Below are positions 45,383 to 57,980 of a DNA stretch of 64,000 nt, piece after piece. The translations under genes and the position numbers were made by a program. The notes beneath the pieces were generated by a model. That model did not search any database and was not told the origin of the DNA. It saw only the letters and a list, made by a program, of their open reading frames with translations. Origin of the DNA: Siniperca chuatsi (taxonomy: Eukaryota > Chordata > Actinopteri > Centrarchiformes > Sinipercidae); assembly GCF_020085105.1 (NCBI RefSeq), contig NC_058048.1, forward strand, positions 7,312,862 through 7,376,861. The letters are read 5' to 3'. How positions within the stretch are numbered: the first letter of the stretch is position 1; every line of letters starts with the position of its first letter.

Positions 45383-47923
45383 TATGCTACCAAATATCCT
45401 GAAAACCTGCAATGCCTGCATAAGAAGACCACCTGTAAAGCATATTACTCTTGCTCTCTTAGATGAGGACTGCTAGAGATAATGCTCATTTATACATATT
45501 GTATGCTCATAGTCTCACAGCATCTTTTGTCTATCTCCTTCGCGGCTCGACTCTGTGTAGCCTACACACATTCCTAACTTGTCATTACAGTGTGTTCTTG
45601 AATTGGCTGATAACTTTCAAATGTGTCTGGACGATAAGAACTGTGCAAGAAGTCAAACACTCCACTAGAGGAACACTCACACGACACTCTCCATCAAAAC
45701 AGTTATATTTGCCCACTCTTTTATTTTAAACTCTCCCTGATTTATTAGTGTATAAAGTGTAACTGAAATGATGTTGTGCAGTTATCCATGGTCATAGCAA
45801 TCTGTAATTTATGTTATGTAACAGGATCATTTTTTTGTTTTTGTTTTGTTTTGTCTGATTTTTCTCCTTTTTACTTACAATAGATTTTAAAGATGGATGA
45901 ATTCTGCATTTCAACAGGAGAGTCATTAAGAAAATACATATTGTATTTGGATAAAATGCATTAATAGATTTTTCATTGATTATACTTTTTTTTTTAAAAA
46001 GGTGTGCTTTCAAATACTGAAGACATAATAAGTCGAGAGAGAACACAAACATGCGTACACACAAACACAGTTTTGTATCTATGCACAAAGCTACATTTTT
46101 ATTACACGGACTCCATTTGTGCATCACTGAAGTGTTTGCTTGCTCATACAGGTGGCCTGGTTCAGCTTAAAAACTGACACAAAGTCTGAAAGTATTGCAC
46201 GTAAATCAGATAAAAATGTCACCGTCTTGCTGCAGTGCTTTACGAAGTCCAAAAAGTCCTTGAACAGTAGAGATACTGCACACCAGGTTGTGTAGCTTTG
46301 GGGTCATTTGCGGTTTCAAAGCTTCAACAATGAGTCAGTCATCGACACATAAAATTGAAACACGTGTTATCAGGCTGCTTTATAGTCACATCCAACCGTG
46401 ACTAAAAACCAAGTGATGTCCATCAGCAAAAGCTGTTGTGAAGCTATGAAGAAAAGTTGAGGATGAGTAACCCTTACAGGAAGTGTTTAGTTTAGATATC
46501 TGGTCACAGTGGAAGGGAAGATGTGTCATCCTGACTGAATCAACCCTACCACCAAAACTCTACTTGAGTGAAAGTGATTTTAGTGTGGCCTTGCATGTGC
46601 TAATACTGTATGTAATCAACAGTTTATAAGGATTTAAGGACAATTCTGGCAATATTCTATATTTTATTATAGAATATATAAACAATATAATATACAATAC
46701 AATATATTATTGTCAACAAGTCCCATGAAAACCAACAACCAACAACACTTTCTGACTTTCCTACACTGTCTGTAGCTCCATGCCTCAAACTCATTTGTTC
46801 CCAATGAAGACTTAAAAAAAGGGGTTGCAAATGTATACTTTATTACTTTTACTTTTTTTAAAAGGTTAAATAATTTCCTAAAACAGCTGAGCGTTTCTCA
46901 AACAGGGGTAAATATATGTGTTTGTTGGAGATCATTTTCAGTTTGGTGCGCTAGTGAGTGTTCTCAGCAGCAGGACAGCGTCTGTGGGAAGAAACTACAG
47001 TGAAGAAACATGTCAGCCAGTGCAACAGTGTGGCTCATTGATGTGTTTTTAATAGTTTTCGGACAACACTGGAGCTCTATGGCGTAGAGGAGGAAGATAT
47101 ATAAGGCTTTGGATGCGCAGCCGATTTTGTTGATTTTTGTCTTTTCATGGGATTTGTTAACAATATGGAAAATATAAAGTATGTCACCAGACTTATTCTT
47201 GGAGGACAAAATGTATGCATGACGACAAGCAATTAAAGAAAGATTCCCAAGCAGCTGACCTTCACTGACTTTGTGAAGAAAAGAAACTTTAGAATAAAGC
47301 CTTTTTCACATTTCAGATCATCATGGAGGGATTATGAGTTCACATGACGCCATCTCTCTGTTTCTGTCCGGCCCTCTCTGTCTCCCTCGGCGCACACATG
47401 CCCAAAGTACAGTAGTAGTCACAAGCCCCCGACATGCTACCACTATCCACAAACCCCAAAAGCAGCCGCCACCACACAACCCTAGAGATCATTAATACAA
47501 CCTCATGTGCCACGCACAAACCCTTCCTCCAGGATCTTGTTTCCCCTCTCCCCCCAGAATCCCCCCTCCTCCTCCTCCTCCTCCCCCTCCCTCCTCCGGC
47601 CGCGACTCCCCCACTAATCTGCAGTAGGATTTAGATATTAGGCGGACAGATGGAGGTGTGGCTCGGTCGGTAATGAGGTGAGCAGTGGCAGCGAGTCCGG
47701 AGGCTCAGACACCGGCGAAACGATGTGTGGATTGAGCTGTAAGAGGCCCCCACGCAACCAGATGTACACAGCTGTCACACTGCTGACAGAAAGTAATCCT
47801 GCGACCCCAGCCCACTGCCAGAGAGAGAGGAGAGAGAGACAGGATTAGTATCTCTCCTGTGGAGGTTTAAATCACTGCAGTTCTGACTGCAGTTTTGTTT
47901 CCAGATTCAAGAATACAAGGTTA
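45383..47923. other. Intergenic, nothing firm
   Basis: AT-rich to about 47.3 kb, then a C-rich stretch (47330-47830) with (CTC)n at 47565-47590. The end of that stretch, around 47610-47700, is unique sequence with OTX-like taatc and ggattta cores. No gene or repeat family recognised. Confidence 0.4.
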
Positions 47924-48056
<133 letters not shown>

Positions 48057-48639
48057 TACATTTTTGCAGGAAGGGGAGCATTAACCTTCAGTGGAACTCT
48101 AAGCGATCCTAAAGTGGCACTTAGCTTCAGCTCCCAGGTATGAAATGTAAAATGCTCGCTGTTGAATTGGAATTTCACCTCATGAACTGAGATTGAATTG
48201 ACCCTGAAACAGAAGACATGCTGCGGTGGATCCACATGGACAGGGATACCTTTGCACGCACATGCACACACACATTACAAAAAGAAAAGTTACTTACTTT
48301 ATACTCAGTTGATTTAATGTCATATTCAAACAGATATTGTAGATTCTGCAATTGGGAGACATAATATCAATGCCAATTTCCATTGCAGTTTCATGTGTTT
48401 TACTGTCAGATTTTTCAGCAGCTTTGAAACAGGGCTGACTAAGTAAAACGAATACAGTATGAAAAAAATAATGCCTTAATGACTGAACTCCTAAATTATG
48501 GGAGTTAGCATTAGACCATTTGCGTTGACCTGCTTAAAAAACATCACAAGATTTTTGACACTGAAGGATTTTTGAGACTCCATATTACAAATATACAAAT
48601 ACAAATACAAAATACAAAATACAAATTATAACACTGTTA

Positions 48640-48915
48640 TAGATGAAAATGCCCATCACTATATGAAGTCATTAAAATTAGCTCCAGCTCAACTAACTGC
48701 AATATCAAAATGCAACCTACATGTTAATGCATCAATAAAAAAAAATATGTATAATAAATTCTGCATAGTGAATACTTTTACTTGCAGCCAATAGTTCTGT
48801 ACTTTTTAAGTATGATTTTAAATCCAGGAATTTTACTTGAGTATTTTTAAATGATATTTTTAAAAGTAGTGCTATTTTTACTTAAGTAAAGAATAAGAGT
48901 ACTTCTTCCACCATT
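48640..48915 (+). repeat. Right-half copy of the copb2 intron 20 outer element
   Basis: It shares the series 'agctccagctcaactaactg', 'atgttaatgcatcaataa', 'ttgagtatttttaaatgata' and the terminal 'gagtacttcttccacca'. It is 5'-truncated. Confidence 0.6.
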
Positions 48916-49529
48916 GCTCCTACGTCAGTCAATAAGTTGAGTGTAAGAGTGTGTGTCAGCGTGACTGGGAGCAGCAGGAAGCTGAGAGGTGAAACCTGAG
49001 TGTAGAAGAGGGGCTGGATGGGGGGGTGCGACGGTGGTGATGGTGGAAGTGGGGCACTCGGGGAATGACTGGCGGCATATGTTTATTAAGCTTTCTGCAC
49101 AGTGGACGGAGAACGGGTTCAGAGCAGGGTGAAACGGAAAGGTGTGTGTGTGTGTGTGTGTGCAGAGCGCGAGAGAGAAAATGTGCAGAGGATGTCTATC
49201 CTCAAACAACCGAAGCGTCAAATATGTAGCACTCTGGGAGGAGATGATGGAACAAATAACTTCATTTTAAACTTGTCATTGTGAATTTGGCACATTGTTT
49301 CCATTTCTGATATATGGGATTAATGAAGAGATGGGAAACCATGTGTGTCTTTGTTTAGTGGTTTGCGAACAGGGCACAGTCAGTAGTTCATTTCAAAGCT
49401 GAAAATTGTTCTCAGTTTTAATATTCTTGCCATATAATATTCTCATTCTTGTTCTTGTTTTGTTGACATTGGCTTTATTTCTTCATTGTTTGGCGTCCCG
49501 CAGTCACCAGCATCTCAACTCCAGAACTT

Positions 49530-49636
49530 GTAAGGTTGTTATTCTGAGCAAACCGTCGTCCTGTTGTCTAGACCTGGTTCCTTCTCCACTCTTTAAGAAT
49601 GTTTTCAGTAGTATCTCAGACTCTGTCCTGAAAAAA

Positions 49637-49678
<42 letters not shown>

Positions 49679-51394
49679 CCTTGAAACGGGAGTTTTCCCT
49701 AAGGCCTTCAAAACTACTGTTGTGAAACCTCTACTGAAGAAGCCTAATCTAGACTCAATTTCTTGTTGTTTTCTCCCTGATAAATAACTTACTAAATAAA
49801 AACATCATTCTAGAGAAATTTCAATCAGGTTTCAGAGTAAATCATAGCACAGAGACAGCTCTCACAAAGATTGTCAGTGATCTGAGACTTGGTGCTGATG
49901 CCAATAAGGTTTCGCTTCTGGTTCTCTTAGATCTCTTAGAAGTGCAGCGTTTGACACTGTAGACCATGAAAATCTCTTAAACTTGAAAACTGGGTTGGCC
50001 TCTCCAACTGTGTTCTAAGTTGGCTCAGATAAACATTACAGAACGAAAAGTTTATGCTCGTCTTGTGGACCATGTGTCAAAGAAACATGACATAACCTTT
50101 GGTGTTGCACAAGGGAGCTGCCTTGCCCCTCTGTTGTTCTCAATTTACATGCTTCCTCCAAGTGACATCATCGGGGAACATAATATTGGCTTCCATAGCT
50201 ATGCTGATGATACACAGTTGTACATATCTGTTGAGCCATGTGATGTAGACGCCTTAAGCTCCCTCACTGCCTGCCTGTCGGTAATAAATAAATGGATGAA
50301 TATTAACTTTCTTAAACTAAATGAGGACAAGACAGAAATTCTATTAGTTGGCCCCAAATCCAAAAGGGATGAGCTGCTTAAAACACTTAATAATAATCTA
50401 ACTTCCTGGACCAAACCTGAAGTAACAAGTCTGGGTTTTATTTTAGACTCCGACTTAAGTTTTATGTCCCATATAAACAAAGTGACCAAGGTGACATTCT
50501 TTCATCTCAGAAACATTTGCCAAGGTATGGACATTCCATTAATTCACGCTTTTATCTCAAGTAGATTAGACTACTGTAATTTTCTTTTTACTGGTCTTCC
50601 TAAAAAGAGGCTGCAACTTATCCAGAACTCTGCTGCTAGACTGCTAACAAAAACAAAGAAGAGAGAACACATCACTCCACTGCACTGGCTCCCTGTAGCT
50701 TTGAGAATTGACTTTAAAGTCCTTCTACTAGTGTACAAAGCTTTCAATGGCCCACATCACAGATTCCCTGTCATTTTATGAGCCTTCCACTTGCCCTATG
50801 ATCCTCTACTTTTTTCAGCTATGCTCCAAAACTGTGGAACAGTCTGCTGAAAGAAATTAGAGACGCCACTTAAAAACGTCTTTTGAACTCCCTGTTATCT
50901 CTCTTATGAACAATTTTATGTTATTAAATTCCAATAAAAAAATCCAAATAGATTGTTAACAAGTTTGTAACAAGTCTACTGTAAAAAGTACAGAAATGAA
51001 ATGAAAATCCATTGTATTTAATCGTGTTTACAGCTGGAATCTTTAAGCCCCCAAAACAGTAATGCGACATGTCATCAGTTCAAAATCATATTGATTAGCA
51101 ATTAATCAGTTGTGAGATATCAAGTCTCTTCCAAACAGGACATTAGAGTCATTTGCTTTAGTCAAATGTATATTTGTCTCTTTCAAGAAATGTTTTATTA
51201 GAAATGTGTTTTAAGTTTTTGACAAAGTTATTGGTTTCCATCTGTGACTCTTATGTTTTATCTCTTCTGTGCTGTAAATGATCTTTGTAAATTCTTTCTA
51301 TTTTGACTGTTTTATGCTGACATTTTTACCAGCTCTGTCTTGTGAGATATGTTGTATCTCAATAGACTTCCTGGTTAAATAAAGGACAAATAAA
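49530..51394 (+). mobile_element. Dead LINE (L2/CR1/Jockey-like), reverse transcriptase fragment
   Basis: An open frame at 50020-50781 (253 codons) has the RT core GVAQGSCLAPLLFSIY, the catalytic YADD box (50200-50211, YADDTQLY) and the thumb/C-terminal block ITPLHWLPVALRIDFKVLL, seen in fish L2- and Rex1-like LINEs. Upstream, at 49700-49990, the earlier RT motifs (SAAFDTVDH) are present but broken by a frameshift and stops, and an (ATT)n array (49637-49676) interrupts the 5' part. No endonuclease domain is left. The 3' end near 51394 has 'gttgtatctcaatagacttc' and 'ggttaaataaagg', a familiar LINE tail. The copy is 5'-truncated and inactive. Confidence 0.85.
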
Positions 51395-51567
51395 ATGTAT
51401 AAATAATTATTTTTTGTATGGACTAATTTCCTCTCATTTTGACAATAATTATTGTGTCATATTGACTCTGTTTTGTATTTATTAATTTAACACGATGAAC
51501 TATACTGCATGTGCTACTCTAATGGTATCTGATGCTGCTCATCAAAGAATTTGAAGATTGTTGTAGT

Positions 51568-51700
<133 letters not shown>

Positions 51701-52335
51701 CACCTGTGTGTGAGATATTGTGGCTTGGGAGTAGGCACTCAAGGCCAGTCTCATTCTCCTCCTCCTCCTCCTCTTCCTCCTCCTCCTCCCGTTCTTTGAA
51801 GAGGAATGAGGATGGGAGAGAGGGCAGATAGAAGGCCAGAAAAGATGCAGTGATAGGAGAAGCGAGGGGGAGACAGAGGGGAGGAGAGGGGAGGAGAGAA
51901 GAGGAGGGAGGGAGAGAGGCAGAGGGCACAATGACATTACTTCCAACAGCCTCCTCTCCCTCTGAAGCTAGTTTCATAATTCAGAGACTGAGATTCAAAT
52001 AAAAGGAGAATTTGTCTGTATTTATTTATATGTTTTAATTAACAAAATGTATAGCAAATTTTTGTTAAAACAACTTAAAAACTTGTCACTCAGACTAACA
52101 CACACACTCCATTTGACTGTCTTCCTCTTTCATTCCCTCCCCGTTTAAGGACTAAAAACATCTCACCATTATGGACTCATTCAGCTTTCAAATCTTAAAT
52201 ACATAAAGCAAAAATCTGCCAGTTAACAACATTTTTTTTATTTTAATCTACTAAACTTCTTTCAACAACTTTTTAAAAAGTTCAAGAACAACTTTCTGAA
52301 GTTACAGTTACAGTATAAAGTAAAATGCACTGGAA

Positions 52336-52400
52336 TAAATCAGAATCAGAATCAGAAATGCTTTATTGATCCCAGAGGGGAAACTCTTTCGTTACAGCTG
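52336..52400 (-). repeat. LINE 3' tail, (TTCTGA)n, minus orientation
   Basis: aatcagaatcagaatcagaa followed by tgctttattgatcccagagg is the reverse complement of the tail at 690-758. Confidence 0.65.
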
Positions 52401-52589
52401 CTCACTATCACGTCAATGCACGCAGGAATAGAAGTACTAATAGAATAGAAATAGAAATAATAATAAAATAAGTCCGCAACGAGACAATTATTTCTAGTAA
52501 GAAATAAGCGATGTGCAAATCAAATATAATACACTATAATACAGCTAAGATAAATTAAGTACAATGACGGAACAACGGCAACAGGCAGC

Positions 52590-52772
52590 ATGCACGTTTA
52601 TTATTATTATTAAGTTTATATTTGAAAGTGACAGTAGAGATACAGACAGAAAATGAGGAAACAGAAAGCGATGGGTATGACATGCAATGAAGGTCCCCTG
52701 CTGGAACCAAACCAGTGACGCTGCGGTCATGTGGTATGTGTCTTAACCACTATGCCACCAGGACACCTCAAG
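52590..52772 (-). mobile_element. tRNA-derived SINE
   Basis: On the minus strand (from about 52768) the head contains the A-box-like tggcatagtggttaagac and the B-box-like ggtttggttccagc, spaced as in a tRNA promoter. A body follows (ttgcatgtcatacc, tctctactgtcactttcaaa) typical of a teleost SINE. The tRNA part has lost pairing and is not a functional tRNA gene. Confidence 0.75.
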
Positions 52773-52977
52773 TGGAATAATTTTAACCAGCTGACTAAAT
52801 GTGTGTGTGTGTGTGTATGTGTGTGTGTTCATATGAAGTCATTTCTGGGAGGCGTGGAATCAGTGAATATAAACAGATGGGTGGAGGTCAGTGAAGGTCA
52901 TTAGGTGCAGGTGAACTCTGCTGCCGCCAGCATTCATACCTCCTTCATTCACTGACTTTGACCCTCCTCACAGACCC

Positions 52978-52980
<3 letters not shown>

Positions 52981-53054
<74 letters not shown>
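52981..53054 (+). repeat. (CA)n microsatellite
   Basis: 74 bp of uninterrupted CA. Confidence 0.98.
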
Positions 53055-53057
<3 letters not shown>

Positions 53058-53384
53058 AGAGATTTGATGAAGCAGGTGACATTTAGATTATTTCTTATTG
53101 GCTCATAACTCTGCTTTGTTAAGCACTAACTTTTAGCCTAGATACACACACAGAAAACATTAAGTAAAAAAAACCCACATATAGTTCATTAGTTCATCAT
53201 TCTGTCATGCATAAGCCACATCACTTCATCAGAAAGTAGGCTACAGAGTTGGTTAGGTAACTTGGTTTCCAGGTAGTGCATAAAGCAGTCTGTAGGTGGC
53301 CTTTAGTAGCAGACATCAGCTTTTCCATGACCAGGGAGCTCGAGGGGCTATTCAGGCATTTATTTAAACATTTTAACAGTTGTC

Positions 53385-53800
53385 CTCATATTTGTTAGTT
53401 TAACATTGTACCCGCCAAGTTAATTGCTAAGATCTGGAAATGCAGCAACATCGCTAAAAACAAGTCATAAAGTACAAGAAACAGGAGAACTCGGTCGATC
53501 AAACAGGTTTTAAATAAACTCGCAGGTTAGCTAAACTTATCTGGAAGAGAAATTTCAACTTTGACAGAGCGTACCACAGTTTTGTGCAATGAGAGATTAT
53601 TACAATACATTTTCAGTTTTACCTCCAAATAAACTGTTGGCTTGTTTAAAACCAGATGTTCTAATTACATGCGTTTCTTGCCTCATGGGCCTTATTGCAA
53701 TAATGCCACCACATTCCCAGATCTCAGTATTGAGTATATTGTTATTATAGGCGACAGAAATGATGGCCAAAACTACAAAAATAAAACCCAAGTTGTTATA
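53385..53800. mobile_element. Inverted-repeat MITE-like element
   Basis: The left arm (attgctaagatctggaaatg near 53422-53443) and right arm (cacattcccagatctcagta near 53708-53727) are inverted copies of one another. The right arm continues outward with 'ccaaaactacaaaaataaaa'. A partial copy lies at 1219-1400, in the same orientation. No transposase. Confidence 0.6.
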
Positions 53801-54974
53801 AACTGTACTTATCTTTTAAGTAAGTACTGGTAAGAAAGGCATCGAACACAAATGCACACATAAAAACATGCACATACACTAACTTGACTTCAACCTCACC
53901 TTCATCCCCATAACCCCCCGCCAGCTCACGCTGAAAGGCAAACCAACACCGACCCACACACACCTCCATAAGACCTCAGCACTGCATTTGTTTCCAACTA
54001 ATCCCCCGGCCGGCCCACAGCAGCACATACTCCTGCAACCCCCCAGCCCCGCCCCACCCTCACTCTCGCTTTGTTATTTTTATAATTCAAGATTGGGGTG
54101 GGTAAGAGATGGGGTGACAGGGGACGTGTGGCACTGATAAGGTAGTTAATACCCAGCTTTTTAAAAGGTCAAAGGTCGGCTCTGCTGGACTGGGTGGTGG
54201 ATGGGAGTGTTTTAAGCGTATGGGTGGGGGGCTGAGGTTTTGGGGAATCAGTGAATGGGCGGGGTTGTCTTTTATCATTTGATATTTAGCAATAACAGAA
54301 AAGAAACAAGAAAAAAGCTGAAGGAAAAGGAGAATGGTTTTCCTCAGTGACGGTAAGCAGAATCAGCGTCCCATAGCAACAGGAAATCCAGTGGGATCAG
54401 TCTTCTGATCTGCCCCAGCACTCAGACAACACACACACACTCACACTTGCTACCATTAAATCAGGTTGTTGATTGAGCCGGCCTCTAATTTTAGCCGCAG
54501 ACCCCCGGCTCCCCCAACTAGCCTTTCTTCTCCTTTGCATCCCGGGTCCGGTTGGCGGAAGAAAAGGTGATTAATAACTGTCATGTCTGTCACGGCAGAG
54601 TGGCGCACGAGAGGGGAGGGTCTGCGGCGCTGACGCTGTGGGGGGAAATGGAGTTACACGCGAGATGCTAACAGCTGTTGTTGTTGTTGTCCGGGGAAGA
54701 GGACGACTGGAGTGTGTGCATGTTTCTGCATTTGTTGCAGTACAGTGCACAGCACTCAAACAGTTTTCTGTTTACGCAATATGGACAATTTAGATTACCT
54801 TAGATGCTCAGATTAAACTTCAGTGAGAAAACTGGAAGTTGTAGAAGCAGAGTGAAGTTTATAGATAAGATTAGAACAATCTTGAATTTAGACAGATTTA
54901 GAGTTAGAGGTAAAAAAAAAACTTTTATTTTATCATTTGTTTGTCATTGATTTAATTTGTAGAATAAATAAATT
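53801..54974. promoter_or_regulatory. Intergenic with a candidate regulatory block at 54480-54720
   Basis: A GC-rich stretch with unique sequence such as ctaattttagccgcagaccc, tttgcatcccgggtccgg and gtgattaataactgtcatg. It has no coding frame with family resemblance. The regulatory role is only suggested by composition and homeodomain/octamer cores. Confidence 0.2.
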
Positions 54975-55366
54975 ATCCATCCATCCATCCATTTTCTACC
55001 GCTTGGTCCCGTTAGGGGTCGCGGGTGACTGGAGCCTATCCCAGTGACTTTGGGCCTTAGGCAGGGTACACCCTGGACAGTGGCCAACTCGTCGCAGGGC
55101 TAACACAGACACAGACAAGGACAGACAACCATTCACTCTCACATTCATTCAATACGGGCAATTTAGAGTTATCAATTAACCTACACATGCATGTCTTTGG
55201 ACGGTGGGAGGAAGCCGGAGAACCCGGAGAGAACCCACGGTAACACGGGGAGGACATGCAGACTCCACCCAGAGAGATCGTGTGATGTTGGTCTGGTCCG
55301 GGAATCGAACCCACGAACCCACGATCTCCTTATTGGGAGGCAGGAGCTTTAGCCGCTCTCGTCGCA
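54975..55366 (-). mobile_element. Complete tRNA-derived SINE with (ATGG)n tail
   Basis: Minus strand, from 55366: a tRNA-like head with gagcggctaaagctcctgcc and B box gggttcgattcccgg, a central body (cctcccaccgtccaaagac, caattaacctac in reverse), then a LINE-type tail with ggataggctccagtcacccg and an (ATGG)n end at 54975-54990. It is flanked by a perfect but AT-only 9-bp direct repeat, ataaataaa, at 54964-54972 and 55366-55374. This is the full-length version of the truncated copy at 5646-5813. Confidence 0.8.
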
Positions 55367-55374
55367 TAAATAAA

Positions 55375-56820
55375 AACCCCATAAACCCCATAAATAAATT
55401 ATTAAAATACAAATTCAGAGGTAATTTAAGAAAAAAAATCACAAATCTTTGCTTTTCTGATGACAAATTTGCACTTTCTGATCAGTGACCAGAATATGTC
55501 CTTTGTATTTATGTATTTACTGCATTACCACTGGGTGTTTATGAAATAAATAATAAATAATGTAATGATGTTGATAGAGGTGAAAGGTATCAGTGTTTGT
55601 CATGATGAAAAAACAGAGAAAGAAGAGTGTTCCGACTCCCTGATGGTGAAGCTGTACACTGATAACACACACACACACACACACACACCCATCAGGTCAC
55701 ACATTCTGTCATTCCTCTCGCATTTTCCTTTTAACCATATTTTTTGATCTCATCATTCCATTCCAACTTTCACTTTCACCTTTATACAATAACACTTTCA
55801 CCAAACTCCTACGTTTAAGAGCATGATCTCGCTCTACATCTTTATAATGTGATCAGATTTTTCTTCTCACATCCCTCCACAGTGATGCTAAGCTGGAGTC
55901 ACTATCTTATACAGAGGATGGACCACTAGAGGGCGTTAGGTCAAAGAGCTATGGGTGATAACAGAACCATCCTTACCTGATTTCCTCAAATACTCATTAC
56001 ACATTGGTTTCTAAATGTTGTTTGCTCAGTGACTTTGCCAGAACGTGTATAGGCCACAGATATATTCTGTGTGTTATGCTTCATAAGACAGTAAAATATA
56101 TATTAATTCGGAGATGCAACGATTTATCCAATTGGATTTGACTCATGACTCCTTACAGCGAAGTGAATCTGCTTTCTGCTTCGTCACTGGTTGCATATGT
56201 CATACTGAGATCAGTTCAACCAAAAAGTAATTTTTTTCTTTGTTTCATCTGAATAAATGTCAGTGTACTGAATAAGTAAAAATAGCTGTTCATTTTTCTT
56301 TTAAAGAGCAAAGATTATTAGCAGAAATATGTTTTTTTTCCATTTTCCTCTATACTGTTAATTATCTCGCGACCCCCACAAGATTTATATTGTGACCTCT
56401 TGTGAAGGTCCTGACCTCCATGTTGAGAACAGCTGGCATGAACCATTTTTTTCTTTGTTGGGTTAATTGGGTTGAAATAATGCTCAACCTAATAACTAAA
56501 AAAGCGACTCAAGTCAAGTCAAGTAAAGAAGAGTTAATGATTTAATGTGAATAAATGTTACTTTCATACCTTTAGAAAGAAGTGAGACATTTGGACTAAT
56601 TTTCATCAGGAAGGTTTTTGTGTAAGGAGGAGTGTGTTTTCTACATGAAAATAACTGAGTCTAGATGTTACAGTGTAATGTCACAAGATATTTCACACTC
56701 TTTCACTTTGTACTATGTATTACATCATTCGCGCACTTTTTCTCTCTCACACACACTCTCACGTACACACTCAGACACACTACATCCTTACATTGCTTGT
56801 CAGTGCCATGTAGAAGGGTT
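55375..56820. other. Intergenic, (CA)n at 55664-55688, MITE fragment at 56369-56436
   Basis: No gene seen. The fragment at 56369-56436 (ttgtgacctcttgtgaaggt ... gagaacagctgg) resembles the right end of the inner intron 20 MITE. Confidence 0.4.
55923..55936 (+). promoter_or_regulatory. CTCF-like motif
   Basis: ccactagagggcgt matches 13 of 14 positions of CCASYAGRKGGCRS. Same orientation as the motif at 45369-45382. Confidence 0.4.
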
Positions 56821-57180
56821 TAATCTTAATTAGCAGCCAACATCAGAGGTGTCTGTCAGCACCGATCACTTAGAGCCGAGCTGGTTTCGAACAAATCAGC
56901 TGCAGATGACCTTGTTCCTTTGATGATCAACCAGTTAACACCTGTTCGGTCTGCCACAGGTAAACTCCTGTTATAACTGCATCTGATGGACAGTGATAGA
57001 CGTGTGGAGAAAACGTTGCAAAGTTACAGACTGATACTGCAGGATTGTAAACTTTGAAATGTGCATATCAGTATGAGGCAAAATCGTTTGGTAAGTTGAA
57101 CCACGGTGCACAGAGTGCATGCACTGAAGCATGCACGTGGGTGTGTGTGTCCATCTGTGTGAGTGACCTCAGTCTGTCCG

Positions 57181-57540
57181 CCATACTGTATCTCCGGCCC
57201 TGCAGACTGTGCATCCCCTTGTGAGTGGGAGGCTCCAGGCGTTTGATGTGGCGGACGGTCGCCTCCTCTGTCCCTCTGGCCTCAGATCAGTGGCCCAGGC
57301 CAGCATGGGTTGGTCCGGTGGAGATGACCGCAGCGGTGACGGTCAGCTGCCAAACCCATCGGTCAGGTTCTGCTCGGTCACATGACCCGGGTCACGTGAC
57401 CCAGTGGGGGCAGCCAATGGTGTTGCTGCCCTTGCCTCTTCATGCGGTGGGAAAACATTCCGACAGCTGGCCTCGGACAGTTACAGAAACATCTGCAACG
57501 TCCGCCACTGGTGAGAATCTCCCCCCCTGCCGCTTCAGAA
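57181..57540 (+). promoter_or_regulatory. GC-rich regulatory-looking block with two palindromic E-boxes
   Basis: It contains GGTCACATGACC (57376-57387) and GGTCACGTGACC (57390-57401), separated by 2 bp, plus a CCAAT box (57413-57417). The second includes the perfect CLEAR/USF-type gtcacgtgac. The block also looks exon-like: after ctgcag at 57200-57205 one frame is open to a TGA at 57383. In the same phase it then reads on through CGGKTFRQLASDSYRNIC to a donor-like cactg/gtgaga near 57512. I recognise no protein family. A promoter or enhancer is more likely than a gene. Confidence 0.35.
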
Positions 57541-57948
57541 CATAACCTTAAGATAATAGAGTTGGTGGATTAGGAATTATATTAAAAAAGGCGCTTTTTT
57601 CTTTGGTACCCGTTGCTCTAGTGTCCCATGGTGCATTTTGAAAGGTTGTGGGAGAGTGTGAAGTTTTAAAGAGCACCTCATCATATCAGCCTGACACACA
57701 GAGTGGACTAATCTGTAGAGGTGCTGGGCTTATTCCTTATCTCCAAGCGGATCTGAGTGTGTGTGCATGTGTGTGTGTGTGTGTGTGTCTGTGCCGGAGA
57801 GCACTCCATAGCCTTTGACATATTGTTAATTTGAAAAATGTTTGAAGTATGATGCAACATCAGCTGCTCTCACTTAGCTTTGAGCAGCTTTCCTCTGAAA
57901 AGTCCCCTCCGGTCTCAAATTTCCACCGAGACAGCACTAGTACCACAC

Positions 57949-57980
<32 letters not shown>

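Noticed and set aside
50020..50781. Host gene encoding a reverse transcriptase-like protein
   Set aside because: The upstream RT motifs are broken by frameshift and stops and the 3' tail is LINE-like, so it is a dead retrotransposon.
52690..52768. tRNA gene on the minus strand
   Set aside because: A and B box-like words are present, but the cloverleaf is degenerate and a SINE body follows, so it is a tRNA-derived SINE.
55300..55366. tRNA gene on the minus strand
   Set aside because: This is the head of the full-length SINE at 54975-55366, with flanking target duplication.
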